Below the pieces are notes generated by a model that ran no database searches, had not been told where the DNA came from, and saw only the letters and a list, made by a program, of their open reading frames with translations. Below, piece after piece: positions 34,901 to 45,575 of a stretch of DNA of 64,000 bases. The translations under genes were made by a program, and so were the position numbers. The stretch comes from Strobilurus pachycystidiatus (Eukaryota; Basidiomycota; Agaricomycetes; Agaricales; Physalacriaceae), in the NCBI GenBank assembly GCA_019915135.1, contig JAHLMK010000017.1, positions 558,001 through 622,000 on the forward strand, written 5' to 3'. Numbering within the stretch: the first letter of the stretch is position 1; every line of letters starts with the position of its first letter.

Positions 34901-37900
34901 TTGCCCAAAATCTTCTTCGTGTCATCAACACCCCTAATGTTGACCGGAAGCCGTCGCACCCCAAAACGGCCTCTGAACCATTCCTTTCCATTACCACTGT
35001 TGAGGTCACCACCCTGATCAAGTCATTCCGTGCCCAAGCCATTGCCGCCAATCTGATGCTAGAGTTTGGCATCGATTCTACCCAAACCGGATCCACGATG
35101 ATGTTCAGACGAGGGCACGAATTGGGCATGAACCATTCCATTCTGTTCACCGACATCTTCTTCCGCGCACGCTCCCTATCCGATGACCATCATTCCGACG
35201 TATTGGCCGCGGTCATATTCAGTAGTGGTCGGCTGAATGCCCTTGTGCACAAAGATCCATTGTCAGGACTCAAAGTTCGCCTGACCTATGACCTTCGAAC
35301 CTTCCAATTCAGCGTGCCTCGCAGCGCACTACGCCTCTATAGGTGGTACCAAGAATGGAGAGACGACTTTGTTCCAGGCGTGGAGAGTGCCATGCGTGAA
35401 CTCGTCGTGGAGTTGAAGCAAACGCCAGATATCTCCCTCATGCAGAAGGAGTCCTCCAAGTCCTCGATGAATTTCCAGATAAATGGTCATGTTGCCTCCT
35501 TCGGCATCCTGCTCCAGGTCATGCACGGGACATGGATCTCATGGGAGATACGAGGAACCACCATCCATATCAACTCAACCTCCTCGCCGCGATCTACCCA
35601 ACAACTGTTTGGCATACAGGTCTCCTCACAAACTTTCACTGTATCTCCGAAAGCGGACAATAAAGACGTCACGCCGAACTCCCGTGTCAAGCTAGACCTG
35701 CCTTCCCTCTCTGTAAGCGGAAGGCTCGACGGCCAGTGCATCAAGGCCATTGCTCTCGTGGAGTTCTTCGATATAAAGGTCAAGCCCTCTCATTGGGACA
35801 CTCTCTTGGCTGTCCAGCAAAAATTCGGCCAGGATTTCAACGATTTCCTTTCGTTGATCCAAAAGACCCGTAACAGTTCAGCATCGTCGACCCCCAAAAA
35901 ATCGACTGTCAAACCGCAGATGAAGTTCATCGTATCAATGAAGATCAGAGGTGTTAGAATCGGCCTGGAGGGCCCGACCGCTACGGTTTACCTCGAATGT
36001 CAGGACATCGGTGGCGGGCTGGATACGACGACTGACCGGACTTGGTTTATTACCTTGTCCGACCTGGCCCTTTCTCTCGCACCAAAAACTTCGTCTCACG
36101 CTCAGAGCGCTACCTTCAGTCGCAGTCGGCGATCTGCCTTTGTCATCTTGGATTTCAAAATTGTCTCCAAAAGTCCTTTGGGAACTCAGTCACAGGGCGA
36201 TACACTGCAGATCAGAGTCACCAAAATCCACGCAGTCATGCAGCCCAGTTCCATCGCTCAGGTGGGCGACTTTATCGACGACATGCAGGTAAGTAACAGT
36301 ATCTTGCTCTTCATGACCCCGCTTACACCGAGGTAGACGGAGATGTTCATACGCCAGGAACAAAGAGCCCACGAACTAGCTGCTTTCAAACAGAAAACTC
36401 AGAGGATCATCGAAAGTTTCGAGGTGAAAACTCCAAGCTCTGTGCCGGAGAATACCTCCATGTTGGACAACTATAGTATCGATCTCAGTATAAGTAACGT
36501 CGGCGTTGCTTTCCCTCTCAAAGACGAAGAGCAGCTGGACCTATCTCGATACGGTAGTCACGACAGCCACGTCGTCCGCGCGTTCTTGTTCTCCATTTCA
36601 TCTATACAGTTCGGCACTGTCCATGGGGTGACTGGAGAAGCGGCCATGAAAAGGTTGTCATTTCAATTTGTAAACCGGTGTGTCTCATTCGTGTTCAACA
36701 AAGATTGAACCTCTGCTAACCATGACGAAAGGTTCAGACAATCCGTAGCGGCCGACTTCTCAGGAGAAACCCATCAAACTCGGAACCGCCTTGTCTATCC
36801 TGAGATGACCGCGTTCTTGCGATCCACCAAATCGACCAACGCTCGCCAAGTGACGATGGAAGCTAATGTCAGTGGGTTCGTACTAGACCTAGACTCGAAG
36901 ATCTCGGACTACGTATTTTCCCTCATCGACGTTTATCGTCAAGGGAAAGAGCGCATGGAACAGTTTTCCCAGACGAAATCTCTGGCAACCCCGAGTTCAG
37001 CGGTGGAAGTGCCGGAACCGTCTTATGAACGACCCAAAGGCGCTGTCACGTCTAACTTCTGCGGTTCCCTTTCCTTTTTGAGTGGGAAGGTGCGCACGTA
37101 TAGCGCATCCGCCTCCAAGTTGTCACGAAGCAGGGGCCTCGATCCTAGCGATGAGCAAGTGCTCGAAGTCGGCGGTGAGGTTTTCAATCTCCCTGTCGTC
37201 TCGGTTTGGATGGAGTACCGGGCGACGCCAACATCCCACACATCTGTGTCCGAAGAGGAGGAGGAGTATGACGAAGAGTCATCGCTTCTCATGTTCAAAA
37301 GCACAGTCCACTCAAGTCAGAACACCTTGCGGCCAACCTTGCTTCCATTCTTCACAGAGCTAGTGGGGCGAGTAGAGCATCGATTACGACAAACTAGTCC
37401 TGTTCCTGCGGTGGTCCCAGCCACTCCCGGACCTACCTCCATCACCGGCCCCAGTATTCGGAAGACCTCGAGCATGCAGATCAGCTTCAGTCTACGCATA
37501 GATCAATCACGTTTAGAGCTCACATGCAAGCCAGACGTCAATGTTGTGGCTGCTGTGCAGTGGGACAGCGGCGGTTTTGTCGTGAACGCTTCACCGGGAG
37601 CACGGAAGGTAACGTTCACGGGCACTGTCGGGGGGCTCACTGTTGGTCTTCGTCATGGATTCCTCAGCGAAGACTGCGTCAGTCTTGATGCTCGTAACCT
37701 CGCCTTTTCTGTAGACTTCTCCAAACTCGATCTTGAACGAGGAAGGTCCATCAGTACTGTCTCATTGATACTGGACACAGAGTTTCTAGGAGGTGTTCGC
37801 TTCTCGCGTCTCCAGGATATTCTTTGTTTCAAAGCGGTGTGGCTCGACAAAATCCCGATGTTCAATGGAAGACCCCCAGCCTCGGAACTCAAAACACCCT

Positions 37901-39679
37901 CCAAGATCGTTTCCCCAGACGCTTCCATGGTCTTGTCACCGCCAATCCAGCCAGAATATAGTATGATCCTGCTCATACGCATTCGGCAGATCAAACTGGA
38001 CATCGATCTCGGGCAGTCCATCAGTGTCATCGTCCTCGACTTGCGCAATTCCATTCTTCGCACTCGTCTGACAGAGTCTCTGAACGAGCTATCGCTGTCC
38101 GTCGGAGATGTATCTGTGGCCGCTCGTGGGAACATAGCTGGGAAGCTTCATGTTGCCGATTGTGTGTTCCAGACTGTTCGCGGAAGGACTGAAGAATATG
38201 GGTCAAAGAGTCGGATGTTGGAGCTAAGAATGACGAGTGGTCCATTCATCGTCGCATTGGAGACCGAGCATCAGAAACTCCTGCACTATCGGTACGCATT
38301 TTCAATCATAACTTGGAAGATAGTAACTCATCTCTGTAATCAGGGCTGAGCCTCTCGCTGTAGAGATCTTCGATGACTGGTCGCAAGTTCAAGCTCATTA
38401 CCAGTCACCAAATCGTCCCCTCAGGCTTTCCTTCACAATTGCTGGTCCGGAGATTGTTGCTGCAGCAACCATCAACACGATACCCCAGATCCTCTCCTAC
38501 GTCAACAAGTTCAAAGCCAATCTGGAAATACAGCGAGACGGGGCAAGCCGTGATTCGAAGACGTTCCGAGCAACGCGGACACATGAATCGGACAATGCGC
38601 TATCTGCTGTCGCCGAAGCGATGATATCTTCCGCTCGGAATCGCATCAAAGAGGCTGCAGAGGGGTTTTCATACGTCATCCGACAACATATGAGCCTCCG
38701 GATGGATCTACTTCGTCTGGTTGTGTTCCCTCGCAGCATGGATGATGTCGAAGCTGCACAGTTCGTCGGGCGGAACGTCCGGGCGCGCTTAGACCGTCTC
38801 ATTCAAGGTGGTGAACCTTCGAAGCGAGACATTTCTCTATCCTTTACGGGAATGACGATATCGCGCCTATCTCAGCTGGGTCACACCGTCTCTGCATTAC
38901 AATTCTCGGATAACAACGACTGGTTGACGGTCCTCATGAAAGGAGCATCGGAGGCGACGATAGTGGGGCTACCAGCGATGACAATGCACATGGTCAGCGA
39001 AGAGGCTATCGAAGAAGGAAAACCTGTCCTGCAGTACGACTTCGATAGCACGTTCTTGCGGATGCAGGGTATGCAGCAATACGAGGATATTTATATCGCG
39101 CTCAACGTCGGGCTCTATTCGTGGTTGGCGGTTCTACGGAAGACGTTGACGAGGGAGATGGACCAAGTGAAGGCAGCGTCGGAGTGGATGAATACGTTGA
39201 GCGCGCCGACGAAAATCTCATCGCTGCGCCGCAAGGGTGGCGATGTTTTGAGCACCCTCGAGGCTCCGAGGTCGGCACCTGTGTCCCGGGCGTCCATGTT
39301 TACTCAACCAACCTCTGACACCCGTCCCGCTTCTTCCATAACTCAAACTTTCTCCCTGCCACCATTGCCCGAGAAGGCGGTTGCACCTTCAGTCCCAGAG
39401 TCACTAGCAGAGGAGAATGGTGCTGCTGGAGAAACGTCTTCTTCAAAAATCATTTACCGACCAAGGCAGCGCCACATCGAACGTCTCAACATGCGTCAGT
39501 TGGGAGAGGCTACACCTAATGTTATGCATCCCTTCTTCATGAAGAAGGCTGGGTTCAGTTTGGAGGACTCACTGCCGCAGTACGTGAATCAGTACGCTAC
39601 GGCACCGTTAGAGGAAATTATGGAGGTATTGCTAAAGCTGTATAGTAGACAATTATTGGACGGTCGGACCGATGTATAA
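28903..39679 (+). CDS. CSF1: Csf1/BLTP1-type bridge-like lipid transfer protein
   Basis: A giant protein (roughly 3,000 residues) of the Csf1/Tweek/BLTP1 family. These proteins form long hydrophobic grooves carrying phospholipids between the ER and other membranes. The start at 28903 gives MLDHLVLIACACVGLATIFY, one N-terminal membrane anchor, then WNRLLAALVSLVIRFLYW. After the first intron comes GAVQVSLLSGRIFLKDIRYH and SSNQTIRIVQAQVIWKYWLR, the strongest family signature. Many short introns break the first 5 kb; the next part has long exons (33.78-36.29 kb, 36.8-38.29 kb, 38.4-39.68 kb). Typical repeating-groove blocks include WDIQDWDDKPAADDLDLESL and FSVPRSALRLYRWYQEWRDD. A Ser/Pro-rich loop lies around 39300, and the protein ends YATAPLEEIMEVLLKLYSRQ before a short tail and stop. 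I did not resolve every exon between 29.4 and 33.8 kb, so a local defect there cannot be ruled out. Confidence 0.85.
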
Positions 39680-40081
39680 TGTACACCTGTAAATTATCAC
39701 GATAGATATGTATGTAGTAGTTCTAATTTAATCTCGGAATGAAGAACACCAACTTAGCCAATGTACATAACAAAGCTTCGATCTGTGTCGAAGATGTATC
39801 AACTGAGTGCAACGATCACACAATTGCAAGTTAGGCTTTAGAATCGATGGTAGGCCTGAGGTGGTCCGCACCAGGCCCAGTTCGATGGCGGCTGGCCTTC
39901 CGGCCAGCGTATGTCGCACAGATGAAAAGGATGCCAATCATTCGAAAGTGGCGCGACAAGCAAAATTTATCAGTGATTACAGTTTGATCAGAGCTCGAGC
40001 TGCTGAAGGTTAAATAACTCTATCTTATCTATATTAAATAACGGAGTGCTTCATGGAGTCAGATCGATAAACTCGAGCACA
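39680..40081. other. Convergent intergenic region
   Basis: This is the AT-rich 3' flank of the CSF1-like gene and of the downstream minus-strand cysteine-rich gene. No gene is recognised. Confidence 0.5.
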
Positions 40082-40585
40082 TCAACGGCGAGAGGCTTGA
40101 GCCTGCCGAGCAAGGCAGGCGCGACAATAACTATTGATGTGGGGCGCTATATGCTCATGAGCCAAAGTCATGAGGGAAAATGTACAACATACTGTATTGC
40201 TCGGGGAAAGTTTTGCTACAAAGACTTAGGAGATTGTAGGAGATATACAGTGAATAAGGAGCTCACCTTTGCCTGCAGGTCTGGATGCACTGGGGTGGCC
40301 TGCAAGAAGCCGGATGAAATGGGCTGAACTTGCATTTGGAGTTCTCGCAGTAGATCTAGAGGGTTTTTGTGGTTAGTGGCGTATTAGAGCATATCAAATT
40401 AGACGTTCGTACGAGCTCGTCGGGCTAGAAACAAGCTGTGATTAGCGGGCGAGTCTGGGCTAAATGCTAGCCTTACCAAAGTCTCTCCGTGGCCACACTT
40501 TGTGTAAAGATTGCGGACTCTAGATCAGTGTGAGATGTGCTTTTTGCGTATGGTTTGAAGTGGCGTACTGGCGAAGGCGACACAT
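40082..40585 (-). CDS. Small cysteine-rich protein, six exons (82 residues)
   Basis: Joining six exons gives one uninterrupted 82-codon frame: 40585-40569, 40519-40477, 40424-40413, 40355-40267, 40215-40193 and 40146-40082. All five introns begin GT, end AG and are about 45-57 nt. The protein starts MCRLRQVRNLYTKCGHGETL, continues PDELIYCENSKCKFSPFHPA, and has SCRPPQCIQTC, FPEQYTPHINSYCRAC and a basic end. Ten Cys and His residues are spaced like a zinc-binding or disulphide-bonded knot. I recall many small paralogous proteins in Agaricomycete genomes with the same pattern (CGH..LP.E.I.C....CKFS..HP..C..TC....P.QY.P.I...C..C). No function is known to me. There is no signal peptide, so it is probably intracellular. 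Confidence 0.75.
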
Positions 40586-41200
40586 AGCAGGCAGAGTACA
40601 ACGAGAAGAGATGATTTGAACGAAGATGAATGAAGATGGAGGATGCGATGAGATTACCGACGAGCAAACAGGACGTATTTATACGCAGTCGCGACACAGG
40701 AGCCAGAATCAACAGGTCTACGGAACAGAATGTCGCTCCCGCACGATGATAACGACTGGACGAATCGGCGGAGCTAACTCTGTTCCAGAGTACCAGTGTG
40801 CCTACAGTTGCAGGCGCGGTGGCGGCTCGAAGGGGAGACATCACCGTTCGGCAGCCCCGCGCGCTGGCAGCTTGTCAGACTCATAGTCAAGTAACATCGC
40901 CACGATTGAACTGAGATGAGGAGAAAAGTCCGGAAGTTGTACCGTACCAGGCACTCAAGGCGCAAACAGATGGGAAGCCAGTTATCGTGAGAAAGACCTA
41001 GAACCAAGTGGTGAGAAGCATTGTTGAACATCACCAGAAATGGGAAGGTCATGGACGAAAGAGAGGCACCACTGTCGTTCGTTTGATTACCGACCGGAAC
41101 TCGCGCCGAAGATCCGGTCACTTCTTGCACAGAACCACCAACTATTTTCCAAGAACGGAGGTCTCCTTTGTGAGACAATTACCGAGGAAGCCATAGCCTG
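40586..41200. other. Divergent intergenic region
   Basis: 615 bp lie between the minus-strand cysteine-rich gene and the plus-strand small basic gene. Several ORFs of 80-130 codons overlap but have no recognisable content. A CTCAAATCATCTC-type pyrimidine-rich stretch lies just upstream of the cysteine-rich start. Confidence 0.4.
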
Positions 41201-41741
41201 ATGGCCTCCCACAAATCCAACACGGCTCGGGATTCCTCCGCATCCCGGAAGGGGAAGGGAAAGCAGGTCAAACATTTTTTAGACAACGAGGTACACTCAT
41301 CCATCGTTATCTGTATCCCGCGCTTAAATCGCCGCAGAGCACCGTTAATCTCGCGTCAAGGATTGCAGAACAACAAGAGGCTAAAACGAACAGAAAATCT
41401 GACAGAACGCATCACTCTGCACAGGTTCGTTGGCGTGGTGTCGTACCGCGCGAAGGGCTCATCATGATATTGCTATCAGGCGGTTGTTCCTCCTCCTGCA
41501 CGGAAACCCTCGGCGTCAAAACAGCGCCTCGTAAGCGGCCTATCTCATTGTATTACCCCTTGTTCTCATCCATCACTCTTAGAAGGAAAAGAAAGCATCA
41601 TTGATCTCAGAGCGTGCTCGCCAGAAAAAGGCAAAAGCACAGCTCAAGAAAAGCACGACAGCCAAGGGGATCCAGTCTCACAGTGATGATGAAAGTGCTG
41701 CTCCTTCTGCCCCTCTCCGGAAACGCGTTTCATTTGCGTAG
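41201..41741 (+). CDS. Small basic protein with C-terminal RVSF motif
   Basis: The start at 41201 gives MASHKSNTARDSSASRKGKG, then KQVKHFLDNE before a GTACAC donor. Four exons join in frame: STVNLASRIAEQQEAKTNRK, then AVVPPPARKPSASKQRL, then KEKKASLISERARQKKAKAQ, and a tail ending SAPLRKRVSFA before TAG at 41741. About 127 residues, strongly Lys/Arg-rich, with a predicted helical or coiled segment near the C-terminus and a Ser/Asp patch (SHSDDES). RKRVSF fits the PP1 docking consensus [RK]-V-x-F. No family is recognised; nuclear or nucleolar location is a guess from the basic composition. Confidence 0.5.
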
Positions 41742-42597
41742 TCGATGATGGTGAGTGGGCATAATTCGGCATTTTCGGAAGGTTTCATTCTGACGCGGCC
41801 AGGCGCGCGCGGCTTGTTAAATTAGTTGCAACGCATATCTCCCAGGTGTCTGTTACAACCGACGCGACGTACTTGCCTCCATTGCTTCCTGATGGTCCTC
41901 CCCAACGAAGGTCCAGAAACAATCATCGATCCCATCACCCAGAACATACTGTTCCGTCCTTTGGAGCCTTCACAGACCCACCACCTCTCCAGCCTCCGTG
42001 TGTCTCTCGATACCAGAGCATCACATCTCACCCACAACCAGCACCGCACCCAGCTCTTCCTATTCATTTTGCTCACCGAACCACGCACAACATGTCGCAA
42101 GTCATGATCCGACCACCAAAGGTCATAGGATTGCTAGTTGGACGTATTTCCCCTCCTTCTGTCAGTCAATGGCTTTCGTAGTGGACGCGGAACAAAAACG
42201 AGATTCTCTGCTGCAAAGCTTAGGCTGTCACCCTCATTGAAGTCTTTGCAGTTCATCAGGCTATCTGTCTGAGCACGCACGGCTGGTAGACGACTCGACA
42301 GGCTGATCAAGGTGTCAGGAAGGAGGTTGACTCCTCTAGCGGAGTGCATACAGTCCATAGAGATGTGGTTGGTTCCGGGAATGAAGACCGTTTTCAATGC
42401 CGTTGATATCATCTTCGATGGCCCAATATTGGTACTTCGAGAGTAAATGGACTGCGCCTGCAATTCTCCATCTCGCCATCTTGAGACACTTACACGGACC
42501 GAGGTTAAACCTTCTTCGAGGAGGCAAGGCCGTCTTTTGTTGTATTAGTGTAACGTACACAATGTAATCCACCTAGTCCGTCTGTCAAAACCAAAAA
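41742..42597. other. Region without a confident gene
   Basis: A Pro/His-rich plus-strand ORF (41846-42181, MSVTTDATYLPPLLPDGP) and its out-of-frame companion are the longest open stretches. They might be 3' exons of the small basic gene or low-complexity noise. The rest is probably the 3' flank of YIP1. Confidence 0.35.
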
Positions 42598-43550
42598 TCA
42601 GGTGGCAGAGCCCGTAAAGACACTGAGCAAAGCAAAGCAACCATATAGCAGTCCGACTGGATATGCAACAAGAAGGCGCTGGTCCGACATGCGAAGCACT
42701 GCGACGAATATGCCGGACGCAGAGTATGTACACCAGATGATAGAGAGGAGGGCGAGAATATAGCCGAACACGTCACTGCCAGGTGTTAGATGCGTGGCGG
42801 GAAGCCGAAGGAGGAGGAGACGTACTCTAGGGCTATCATGATGCTGATGCCGCCGACGCCGACCATTGGCAGTATGCAGTAGCCCAGGACAGACGCTGTG
42901 CGGTACGCATCGATACCTTTTTCGGACATGAGGTTCAAGAGCGCATAGATTGACAGAGACCCAAACAGGCCGACGCCGTATATGTACCCAAAGTTCGGCT
43001 TGCCCGACTGCGTGATCGCTGTGAGACGGCGGGCGGGCAGGGCGGAGGACACGTACGAGCAGGAGGAACAGGGCGAAGCAGAACACGAAGATGATGGGCC
43101 CGGCGAGGTCGGCGTCGTCCATGATACGCTCGTCGATGGCGCTGAGCGGGTTGAGCACGGTCATGGATTTGGCGCGTATATGCGAGAAGTTGATGCCCAG
43201 CTCTATGCGGCGGGGGCGTGTTCAGTGCGCAAAGCGAAGGATGGGGCGACGAGTGTGCGCGCACCTTCGAGCAGCGGCGGCTCGCCCTCAAATCCGCCAG
43301 TCCCAAACGCCGTCCACCACGGGCCTTGCACCTGAATGTTGCCGCCAAAGCCGGGCGCCGTCGTGGCAGACGACATCGAGCCTTGCGCTGCCATGTTGCC
43401 GTCCAGGCTCGGACGCGAGCCAGGGTAGAAGGAATTGGCACTGGCGTCGGCGGGAGAGTAGAATTGGAGGTTGGGCGCCTGCGGCGGGGGCGCGGAGGGC
43501 GTGGCGTAGTATGCGCCTCCGCCGCCGCCGTACGATGAGTCCTGCCACAT
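42598..43550 (-). CDS. YIP1: YIP1-family (YIPF5) Golgi/ER membrane protein
   Basis: Yip1 proteins bind Rab/Ypt GTPases and act in ER-to-Golgi vesicle formation. The start at 43550 gives MWQDSSYGGGGGAYYATPSA. A Pro/Gly/Ser-rich cytosolic part follows, with GFGGNIQVQGPWWTAFGTGG and FEGEPPLLEELGINFSHI (the last after an intron). The family core then reads KSMTVLNPLSAIDERIMDDA and DLAGPIIFVFCFALFLLL, and after an intron GKPNFGYIYGVGLFGSLSIY with ASVLGYCILPMVGVGGISIM. The last exon has SDVFGYILALLSIIWCTYSA and VAYPVGLLYGCFALLSVFTG before the stop at 42598. Five hydrophobic segments fit the family. Three short introns. It is divergently paired with NSA2. Confidence 0.93.
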
Positions 43551-43652
43551 CTTGGTGTGAGTCTAAGTGCTTAAGTATTTCCAAATTGGGACTTAATTTT
43601 CAGTGCCCCACGTGGACTTGTGTCTTGAGTTTAAGTTTTGCTTTTCCCCATC
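43551..43652. promoter_or_regulatory. Very short divergent promoter, YIP1 / NSA2
   Basis: Only 102 bp separate the YIP1 start codon (minus strand) from the proposed NSA2 start codon (plus strand). The interval includes TTAAGT/TTTAAGTT-like AT-rich patches and a CCCATC immediately before the NSA2 ATG. Both leaders must be very short. Confidence 0.55.
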
Positions 43653-44696
43653 ATGGTCGGTCGCTGCTATACTCATATTGTGCCCTTGCTGACGCCCCCG
43701 TAGCCTCAGGTAATACAGCATCGAGCTCGCTGTCTAGAACGACGCTGAAGGCATTTGCAGAACGAGTACATCGAGGAGCACATCAAGCGTCATGGAAGAC
43801 GGCTAGATTTCTTCGAGCGCAAGTGAGTCCCGCCCCTCTCTTCATCGTCGAGTACATCTACAACGACCAATCTCCAGGCGCAAAAAGGAGGCCCGTGAGG
43901 CCCACCGCTCGTCTGCATACGCCCAAAAAGCCTTCGGTATCAAGGCCAAGCTCCTACATGCTAAACGCCATGCCGAAAAAGTACAACTCAAAAAGACGCT
44001 CAAGGCGCACGACGAACGCAACGTCAAGCAGGCCGACTCATCCACCGTTCCCGACGGCGCTCTCCCCACTTTCCTGCTTGACCGTGAGGGCCAGAAGGAC
44101 GCAAAAGCCCTATCGAGTGCCATCAAACAGAAGCGCAAGGACAAGGCGGCCAAATATGCTGTACCCCTGCCGAAAGTGCGCGGCATCGCCGAGGATGAGA
44201 TGTTCAAGGTCATGAAGACCGGAAAGAGCAAGAGCAAGTCCTGGAAGCGCATGGTGACGAAGGCGACATTTGTTGGTGAGGGCTTCACGCGGAAGCCTGT
44301 CAAGATGGAGCGCTTCGTGCGGCCCATGGCCCTGCGGTACAAGAAGGCGAATGTTACACATCGTGCGTTTGACAAGGCATACATGTTTTTACACATGAAA
44401 ACTTATCTCTGCATGCAGCCGACCTAAAAGCGACATTCCAACTCCAAATTCTTGGCGTCAAGAAAAATCCCCAATCACCCATGTATACTCAGCTCGGCGT
44501 TATGACGAAGGGCACAGTCATCGAAGTCAACGTCTCCGAGCTCGGTATGGTCACCACCGGTGGCAAGGTCGTCTTTGGAAAGTACGCCCAAATCACCAAT
44601 AACCCGGAGAACGACGGATGTATAAATGCTGTCCTATGTTCGTCTTTTCTTTTGACCATCCTCACTCGTACGCTTACGCATCGTTTAGTGGTTTGA
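43653..44696 (+). CDS. NSA2: NSA2 ribosome biogenesis factor (60S assembly)
   Basis: NSA2 is an S8e-like nucleolar factor needed for 27S pre-rRNA processing in 60S assembly. The conserved N-terminus [20 protein letters not shown] requires ATG at 43653-43655, an intron 43656-43703, a 6-nt exon CCTCAG (43704-43709), an intron 43710-43760, then AACGAGTAC. The body has [60 protein letters not shown] and [20 protein letters not shown]. The S8e-like end reads [40 protein letters not shown] and [15 protein letters not shown], with the last residues on a final exon after a GTTCGT donor. The length of about 260 residues is normal. The micro-exon is the only oddity; without it the first in-frame triplet is TAG. 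Confidence 0.93.
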
Positions 44697-45575
44697 TTTG
44701 ACTCCCTCCACCTGCTACACCATCACCGACTCCACTGTATGATATGCAACCCCTCATGTATTAGTTTTATGGCATTTACGATCTAATGGGTTTCCTCTGG
44801 GCTGAGCGGACTTGACCTTCCAGCTACTTGACGGCGTACCCCGACAAGAGGTCAACATACCGTAAGGATAGTACGACGACGACGACGACGCGATGCTAGT
44901 TTTCAAGCCAGAGAACGGTTGGCTCCGTGTCCATGCTCTGGAATCGACTTGTTATCGCGTCTCGCGGCGTAGCGCGCTGAGGCCACTATGGTAAGGGCTC
45001 GGACAAATCGAAATCGATCACTATTCTTCGAATCGAAGACATTCAGGTCGTTATTGAAGACCCTCCACCGTTGGTTTTCTTCCTCAGGAGGCGGCGACTA
45101 GTATCGCCGTGCGCAATGTTGTAGGGGATGACAGCTTACGGTCGTGGTAGGAGCCGGTACCACGTGGCGTAAGGCTGTGGGCGTCGACAAATGGCGTTCT
45201 GCGGTTACCTTCAATCACTATCACTATCACTATCTGGTAGTTTGCTGGCGCGGGAGGACATGGAGGATTCAGCACTGGAGAAAGAGGTCACACTCCCATT
45301 ACCTGAGGAGACGGTGGCTGGTGCGAAAAGAAAAGGTGAAATTGTCGATGTCAGAGTACAACACCAAGAGCAAGAAAGATAGGATTGCCGAGGAGTCTGA
45401 GGACAAGACCGTTAATCTATCAGTGCTGTGCCGCCATCTCTTCCATTCAGTTCCTCCCTGTTCCAATCTCTTTGATTGATAGATACAACGTACAAGTCAA
45501 TATGTAGGAGCAGTGTGAAAGAAGATAATTTAGTCCAACAACGTATGGAAGACGAGAAAGTGTACATTCGTTCCG
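44697..45575 (+). other. Region with gene-like fragments but no intact gene
   Basis: Plus-strand fragments such as LLDGVPRQEVNIP, QEAATSIAVRNVVGDDSL and MEDSALEKEVTLPLPEETVA are interrupted by stops and do not join into a frame I trust. An (ACG)n run lies at about 44875-44893 and a TATCAC repeat near 45218-45233. It is either a decayed gene or ordinary spacer. Confidence 0.35.

Noticed and set aside
43690..43720. In-frame TAG before PQNEYIEEH suggesting a broken NSA2 start
   Set aside because: A 6-nt exon between two normal-length introns restores ATG-CCT-CAG, so the gene is more likely intact.
43091..44215. 374-codon plus-strand ORF
   Set aside because: It runs antisense through YIP1 and out of frame through NSA2; both real genes are well supported.
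44697..45575. Candidate RNase H2 subunit C
   Set aside because: GVPRQEVNIP is only weakly similar; the flanking sequence has stops and lacks the other family blocks.
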